Positions 6,567 through 10,525 of a stretch of DNA of 10,525 nt are shown piece by piece. The position numbers were made by a program, and so were the translations under genes. The notes beneath the pieces are model-generated. The model was not told the origin of the DNA, did not search any database, and saw only the letters and a program-made list of their open reading frames with translations. Source of the stretch: Clostridia bacterium (lineage in GTDB: Bacteria; Bacillota; Clostridia; Christensenellales; Aristaeellaceae); assembly GCA_009776385.1 (NCBI GenBank), contig WRFT01000046.1, forward strand, positions 1-10,525, given 5' to 3'. Every line of letters starts with the position of its first letter. The stretch's first letter is position 1.

Positions 6567-7658
6567 TTATAAACGGCTTTGGCCGATTATAACGGATTTG
6601 AGCAGCGATCGGAGTTTCGTCAGTGTTCCGCGCCTGATAACAACATCCAACAGTACGGAGAAAACAACGATGACGCCGATGGCAATACGCTGCAGTCCTA
6701 CCTGGGCGCTGATCATGTTTAACCCATTTTCCAGAGTCTGCCAGACCGCCGCGCCCATAAATGTACCCAGTAAGAGACCCGTTCCGCCAAGGGGGGAAAT
6801 GCCGCCGATGACGCCCGCGGCGACGGCGTACATTTCATATGTATTTCCGGCCTCCATATTGCCCATGCCCGATTGAGCGCATAAAATGAGCCCCACCACG
6901 AAGGCGCAAAAGGAAGCGACCATGTAGGCCTTGGTCGTTGTCATGAACACACTGACCCCGGATAATTTGGCGGCTTCCACGTTTGAGCCTATCGCGTAAA
7001 TGTGCCTTCCCGTACGTGTTTTAGACAATAAAAAGAAAGCGACGGCAAAGACTCCCAATGCCACCCAGAAGGTATTAAACAAACCAATGGACTTGCCGTA
7101 ATAGAATACGTTTTGAAAGACCGTCGCGGCCTCCTTTCCGATACCGGAGGCTATGGTGTCGGTGTTTCGGTTATTATTGACCATGTAGGCGACGCCGCGT
7201 GCCGTAAACATGGTGCCGAGTGTGGCAATAAAGGGCGGAAGCTGACACTTGCCAACCAGAAAGCCATTGGCGAAACCGACGGCTAAGCAAGCCGCAAGCG
7301 TGATGGCCGCCGCGAGAAACGGGTTCATGGCACGGGTCATTAAGGTCGCTGAAATCATTGCGCTCATACCGACCGTTGAACCTAAAGAAAGATCAATATT
7401 GCCGGTGATAAGCAGATAACTTTGACCGATACCGATGATGAGATACTTGGACATAGACCGCAATAGATTAAGGATGTTTTGCGTAGAAAACACCGCGGGC
7501 TCCGATATACCGAAGGAAACGTATATCACGAGCAGCGCCACAAAGGCAATCATGGCGGATGGCATGCCTCTGATTCTAAAAAATTGACGAATCATTTTAA
7601 GTAACTTGCGGGTAATAACAAGAAACACGTGCCCTATTCCACGGCGTTCATCGGCCAT
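6567..7658 (-). CDS. Sugar-type ABC importer permease (RbsC/BPD_transp_2 family)
   Basis: This polytopic membrane protein of 363 residues forms, as a presumed dimer, the channel of the importer. Many hydrophobic helices are visible, with family markers GNIDLSLGSTVG near the first third, GKCQLPPFIATLGTMF, and YAIGSNVEAAKLSGV, the cytoplasmic stretch expected to contact the ATPase; VIGGISPLGGTG follows. The N-terminus has about 35 polar and basic residues before the first helix, a little longer than usual. I place the start at 7658 because AGGGGAGGT lies six bases upstream; the frame is open back to a TTG at 7685, which has no ribosome site. The gene lies 31 bases after the ATPase stop and 22 bases before the binding-protein start, within one operon. 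No single-residue defects were noticed. Confidence 0.93.
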   Translation of the reverse strand: MADERRGIGHVFLVITRKLLKMIRQFFRIRGMPSAMIAFVALLVIYVSFGISEPAVFSTQNILNLLRSMSKYLIIGIGQSYLLITGNIDLSLGSTVGMSAMISATLMTRAMNPFLAAAITLAACLAVGFANGFLVGKCQLPPFIATLGTMFTARGVAYMVNNNRNTDTIASGIGKEAATVFQNVFYYGKSIGLFNTFWVALGVFAVAFFLLSKTRTGRHIYAIGSNVEAAKLSGVSVFMTTTKAYMVASFCAFVVGLILCAQSGMGNMEAGNTYEMYAVAAGVIGGISPLGGTGLLLGTFMGAAVWQTLENGLNMISAQVGLQRIAIGVIVVFSVLLDVVIRRGTLTKLRSLLKSVIIGQSRL

Positions 7659-7664
7659 TTTATT

Positions 7665-7672
7665 ACCTCCCC
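7665..7672 (-). promoter_or_regulatory. Strong ribosome binding site deciding the permease start
   Basis: On the minus strand GGGGAGGT is followed after six bases (AATAAA) by the ATG at 7658. This selects the ATG over the in-frame TTG nine codons earlier, which would place the ribosome site inside the gene. Confidence 0.8.
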
Positions 7673-7689
7673 TTGTATCCTGCAAAGCG

Positions 7690-9228
7690 TTAACCTGCCG
7701 CTAACTTGTCTTCAAAACGTGTGGCGAGCTTGAGTACCGATTCTTGAGTTGCTTGATCACCGCTTATTTCGCCTGTGATACGCCCGTCACACATGACAAT
7801 CACCCTATCGGCGATACCCAAAACTTCTGGCATTTCCGAGGAAACAAACATCACGGCAATACCGCGCATCTTCAGATCATTCATTAAATGATACATTTCT
7901 ACCTTGGCCGCCACGTCAATGCCCCGTGTTGGTTCATCGAACATCACCACGCGGGAGTTGCTGGCCAGCCATTTACTGACGACCACCTTTTGCTGGTTCC
8001 CGCCGGAAAGCGTCGCCGCATCCACATCCATACCCGGCGTTTTTATTTGCAGGTCGCTCACCGCTTTTCGGCACATCGCGTCTTCACGCCTTTTACGGAC
8101 GACGCCAAAATCGCACACGCGCCCCAGGTTTGGGAGTGTGATATTCTGACGCACGGATAGCTTTGTACACAACCCATGCCGCTTTCTGTCCTCCGGCGCT
8201 AGAACAACGCCCGCCCGAATCGCAGCCCGAACACTATTTATTTTTACTTCCTTACCGTCCACCCATATGCGGCCGCTCGTCTTGGGATCCGCGCCGAAAA
8301 TAGCGCGCGTGGTCTCCGTGCGGCCGGCGCCCATGAGCCCCGCGAAACCGACAATTTCACCCTCATGCAATGTAAAGCTGATATCCCGTACCATACGCCC
8401 GGCGTTCAGCCCCTGTACGCAAAACACTTCCCGCCCCCGTTCGCGGGAAACACGCGGGAATTTTTCTTTTATCTCACGTCCGACCATGTATGAGATAATA
8501 TCGTTTAATGTGGTTTCTTTATAATCCATCACCGTGACTAAACGGCCGTCGCGCATAATGGTGACGCGATCCACGATATATTTTAATTCATCTAAACGGT
8601 GCGATATGTAGATAACCGCACAGCCCTTGGCACGCAGTTCACCGATGATTCTGAACAAGTCCTCGATTTCCCTTGAGGTTAGTGAAGAGGTGGGTTCATC
8701 CATAATTAAGACTTTCGCGTTTGTCAGTAACGCCTTGGCAATTTCAACCATTTGCTGTTTGGAAACGGGCAGTTCCCCCACCACTTTGGCGGGATCCACA
8801 TCAATTTTAAGATCGGACAGGACACGGCGCGCTTCCCTTTCCATCGTTTTGCCGGACAGGGTAAACGCGGTTGTGATTTCACGGCCCAGAAACATGTTTT
8901 CCGCCACGGACAGATGCCCGCACATGTTTAGCTCCTGATGGATGATGGCCACACCCAGCGATTGCGCTAAACGCGGCGTTAAATCACCATACTCCTTGCC
9001 GAAGAGCCGCATCTTGCCGCTGTCCCGCGTGTAAACACCGCTTAAAATTTTAACCAGCGTGCTTTTACCGGCGCCGTTTTCGCCCAAAAGGGCCATTACC
9101 TCACCGGAGCGCACCTGAAAAGAAACATCATCCAGCGCCTTCACGCCCGGAAATGATTTGCATATGCCTTCCATAGATACGACGACTTCGCCCGCACCGG
9201 CGGTCACATGGCTCACCGCGTCTTTCAT
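7690..9228 (-). CDS. Sugar-type ABC importer ATPase with two ATP-binding domains (RbsA/MglA/XylG family)
   Basis: This 512-residue cytoplasmic protein energises the importer. The first domain has Walker A GENGAGKST (49-57), Q-loop HQELNMCGHLSVAENMF, a family-typical signature LPVSKQQMVEIAKAL, Walker B LIMDEPTSSL (174-183) and switch His210 in SHRLDEL. The second domain shows the family's usual variant Walker A GLMGAGRTE (298-305), LSGGNQQK (407-414) and FDEPTRGID (430-438), preceded by LAPEDRKRHGL. All motifs are intact, in contrast to the degenerate relative at 1483-2925. The length is normal. The ATG at 9228 lacks a properly spaced ribosome site (AAAAGGA abuts it). A start at 9174 (MEGICKSFPG) would give a more typical N-terminus but has no better site, so the exact start is uncertain. 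It is the first gene of the importer operon. The true sugar is unknown. Confidence 0.95.
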   Translation of the reverse strand: MKDAVSHVTAGAGEVVVSMEGICKSFPGVKALDDVSFQVRSGEVMALLGENGAGKSTLVKILSGVYTRDSGKMRLFGKEYGDLTPRLAQSLGVAIIHQELNMCGHLSVAENMFLGREITTAFTLSGKTMEREARRVLSDLKIDVDPAKVVGELPVSKQQMVEIAKALLTNAKVLIMDEPTSSLTSREIEDLFRIIGELRAKGCAVIYISHRLDELKYIVDRVTIMRDGRLVTVMDYKETTLNDIISYMVGREIKEKFPRVSRERGREVFCVQGLNAGRMVRDISFTLHEGEIVGFAGLMGAGRTETTRAIFGADPKTSGRIWVDGKEVKINSVRAAIRAGVVLAPEDRKRHGLCTKLSVRQNITLPNLGRVCDFGVVRKRREDAMCRKAVSDLQIKTPGMDVDAATLSGGNQQKVVVSKWLASNSRVVMFDEPTRGIDVAAKVEMYHLMNDLKMRGIAVMFVSSEMPEVLGIADRVIVMCDGRITGEISGDQATQESVLKLATRFEDKLAAG

Positions 9229-9242
9229 TCCTTTTCAAACGC

Positions 9243-9270
9243 AGTATAGCATCGCGGCGGCGTATGTATA
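9243..9270 (-). promoter_or_regulatory. Promoter candidate for the importer operon
   Basis: On the minus strand TATACA (9265-9270, four of six -35 bases) and TATACT (9243-9248, five of six -10 bases) are 16 bases apart. The start would fall near 9236, leaving only about eight untranslated bases before the ATG at 9228. That fits the missing ribosome site but would be unusual. An upstream promoter or a later start codon is the alternative. Confidence 0.4.
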
Positions 9271-9281
9271 GGGGATATGTT

Positions 9282-9334
9282 TTTCGATTTCGGGTGGTTT
9301 TTTTACGGTTTAAAATGTAATTCCGAAATCGGAA
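9282..9334. repeat. Paired inverted repeats upstream of the importer promoter (possible operator or leader structure)
   Basis: CGATTTCGG at 9285-9293 is the exact reverse complement of CCGAAATCG at 9323-9331, with TT/AA extending the match one mismatch further out. The right copy is itself part of the perfect 14-bp palindrome TTCCGA-AA-TCGGAA (9321-9334). The right arm can therefore fold on itself or pair with the left arm. A seven-T run (9298-9304) lies between the arms. The block is in the 130-bp gap between the zinc-ribbon gene and the importer, just upstream of the promoter candidate. It could be an operator for a dimeric regulator, or, on the minus strand, a weak terminator for the genes before it (stem followed by TTACATTTT). 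Confidence 0.5.
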
Positions 9335-9358
9335 CCTTTTACCTGCCTTATACGATTC

Positions 9359-9880
9359 CTAATCCCACATAACATAACTCCCATCATGTACTAGACTGTC
9401 GCCGCCGCATTTAGGGCATTTCCATAGAATAACCTGCTGGTTTTTATAAATAAACCTAGCATTATCGTTACTGTCAAAACAGACATCAACACGGGAAAGT
9501 AAGGTTTTACATGCGGTGCATCGGTAGTCCGGTTCGTACTTTTCCGAAGATGATTCCAGATTGAAGTGGAATCTATTCGAGAGCCTCATACATTTCGTAC
9601 AAACATATAGCTCATGTCCATATTCGTTTTCTAGCGGCACAGCACCATCTGCCAGCATCTTGAAAGCCTTGTTCTTTATCCGCTTGCAATTGACGAGAGA
9701 AGATAATAATGGTTTACCTTCCCGGCAAAACCCGTCGGGAAATACTGTACTCCAGTTCTGCGTTAGGTCGTCGCATCGTCCATAAAAAACCGCATGAGGT
9801 GAGTACATCATTCCAACGCCCATTTTGATGGAAATACTGTAAGTACAAGTTTCGCATTTTAATCCATATCCCTGCCCCAT
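9359..9880 (-). CDS. Zinc-ribbon protein with four CxxC motifs, unknown function
   Basis: This 173-residue, probably cytoplasmic protein has no signal peptide or membrane segment. Four CxxC pairs (C9/C12, C94/C97, C121/C124, C155/C158) are enough for two zinc sites. The N-terminal GYGLKCETCTYSISIKMGVG resembles zinc-ribbon starts seen in small uncharacterised Bacillota proteins. The last pair, WKCPKCGG, is a classic ribbon knuckle. No catalytic motif is seen. The start overlaps the VWA gene's stop as TAATG, and GGAGG (9890-9894) lies inside that upstream gene, so the two are translationally coupled and their products may act together. TerY-type VWA proteins can carry a C-terminal metal-binding domain; here a split version is conceivable, but sequence identity to that domain is not established. 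I do not recognise a specific family and give no function. Confidence 0.8.
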   Translation of the reverse strand: MGQGYGLKCETCTYSISIKMGVGMMYSPHAVFYGRCDDLTQNWSTVFPDGFCREGKPLLSSLVNCKRIKNKAFKMLADGAVPLENEYGHELYVCTKCMRLSNRFHFNLESSSEKYEPDYRCTACKTLLSRVDVCFDSNDNARFIYKNQQVILWKCPKCGGDSLVHDGSYVMWD

Positions 9881-10525
9881 TATCGCTTGCCTCCGCGTTT
9901 TTTATAGTCGTCTTGTATTTCCGCGTTCCAGTTATCGTCCAGTTTCGTGTTACTTGGGGCGGCCCTGAAGCAAGCCGTTACATCGCTCATGACAGCGTAA
10001 TTTAACTCAATACCCTTGCTGTCGTTGTGGAAGCTCTGAGAACGGTTTCGCGCTATGCCCATGCGGCTTGCCACTTCCGCAGCGTCGATGTTCGCGCCCA
10101 GAAAAATAAATTCCCAACCGTACTTCGACTTTTGATGCTCAATCATCGATCTTATTTTTTCGTATGAAAACTCGCGGCTGGCGTTTTCCATGCCGTCTGT
10201 TGTAATGACAAACAACACTTTTTCGGCGCGGTACGCGTTGTCTGTGTTCTTTTGGACGCCGCCGATTTTGTTAATGCTCTTCCCCACCGCGTCCAGCAGC
10301 GCCGTACTGCCGCGGACAAAATATTCTTGTTCCGACATCCGCCGAACAGCCTTGATGTCTATCCGGTCGTGCAGTACTTCATATTTGTCGTCAAACAACA
10401 CCGTCGTGATGCGGCACTCACCCGGTTCCGCCTGCTGTTTTGTAAGCATGGAGTTGAAGCCGCCTATGGTATCGCTTTCCATTCCGCCCATCGATCCGCT
10501 GCGGTCGAGGATAAAGACCAACTCC
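9880..10525 (-). CDS. VWA-domain protein with intact MIDAS motif, 5' end outside window
   Basis: About 214 residues are visible and the frame runs off the right edge. Reading from 10524 gives ELVFILDRSGSM, the usual first strand of a VWA domain, so probably only a short N-terminus is missing and the TTG at 10521 is not the start. The metal-ion-dependent adhesion site is complete: DRSGSMGG, the Thr in RGSTALLDAVG, and the Asp in ITTDGMEN. A later WEFIFLGANIDAAEVASRMGI segment is typical of a widespread group of small, cytoplasmic VWA proteins. No signal peptide is visible in the part present. VWA domains bind partner proteins through a divalent metal; the partner is probably the zinc-ribbon protein encoded next, whose ATG overlaps this stop. 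Similarity to the stress-response TerY group is possible but not shown. Function unknown. Confidence 0.88.
   Translation of the reverse strand, partial: ELVFILDRSGSMGGMESDTIGGFNSMLTKQQAEPGECRITTVLFDDKYEVLHDRIDIKAVRRMSEQEYFVRGSTALLDAVGKSINKIGGVQKNTDNAYRAEKVLFVITTDGMENASREFSYEKIRSMIEHQKSKYGWEFIFLGANIDAAEVASRMGIARNRSQSFHNDSKGIELNYAVMSDVTACFRAAPSNTKLDDNWNAEIQDDYKKRGGKR

Noticed and set aside
7659..7685. A nine-codon N-terminal extension of the permease starting at a TTG
   Set aside because: There is no ribosome site in front of the TTG, while a near-perfect GGGGAGGT sits six bases before the ATG at 7658.
9295..9304. The seven-T run as a plus-strand terminator
   Set aside because: No plus-strand gene ends here and there is no stable hairpin directly before the T-run.
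9880..10525. Naming the VWA gene terY or calling a tellurite-resistance cluster
   Set aside because: Only a generic MIDAS-type VWA domain is visible, and no other Ter protein is in the window.
1..10525. CRISPR arrays, tRNA or rRNA genes, insertion sequences, phage attachment sites
   Set aside because: I saw no regularly spaced repeats, cloverleaf-like sequences, transposase motifs or terminal inverted repeats on either strand.

Overview
The window looks like chromosomal DNA of a mid-GC Bacillota, most likely a gut-type Clostridia. The evidence is a YesM/YesN-style two-component pair, strong GGAGG ribosome binding sites, tightly packed operons and Bacillota-like ABC proteins. No rRNA, tRNA, mobile element or phage marker is visible, so placement below phylum is an inference.

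Layout. From 1 to 1493 the plus strand carries the end of an ABC exporter (transmembrane plus ATPase type) and, 30 nt later, a CX5R tyrosine phosphatase. Everything else is on the minus strand. Read in the direction of transcription it starts with a VWA-domain gene (cut by the right edge) coupled by TAATG to a four-CxxC zinc-ribbon gene (10525 to 9359). After a 130-bp gap with a promoter candidate and inverted repeats comes a RbsABC-like importer in the order ATPase, permease, binding protein (9228 to 5651), closed by a strong intrinsic terminator. Directly after that lies an AraC-type response regulator, a LytS/YesM-type histidine kinase and a third gene that overlaps the kinase by ATGA (5563 to 1483). 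This third gene ends tail-to-tail inside the phosphatase gene, with an 11-bp overlap.

How it fits together. The importer and the two-component system form a plausible sense-and-import locus: the kinase phosphorylates the regulator, which may control the adjacent transporter promoter. The substrate cannot be read from sequence, but the families point to a monosaccharide or similar small polyol or nucleoside ligand.

The most unusual element is the third gene of the sensor operon. It encodes a full-length, unbroken relative of the tandem sugar-importer ATPases (RbsA/MglA layout), yet the Walker A, signature, Walker B and switch-histidine positions are lost in both halves. The kinase it is coupled to has almost no extracellular sensor region. 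A catalytically dead ATPase-like protein may therefore link transporter state to kinase signalling. This is a hypothesis, but it rests on clear sequence features.
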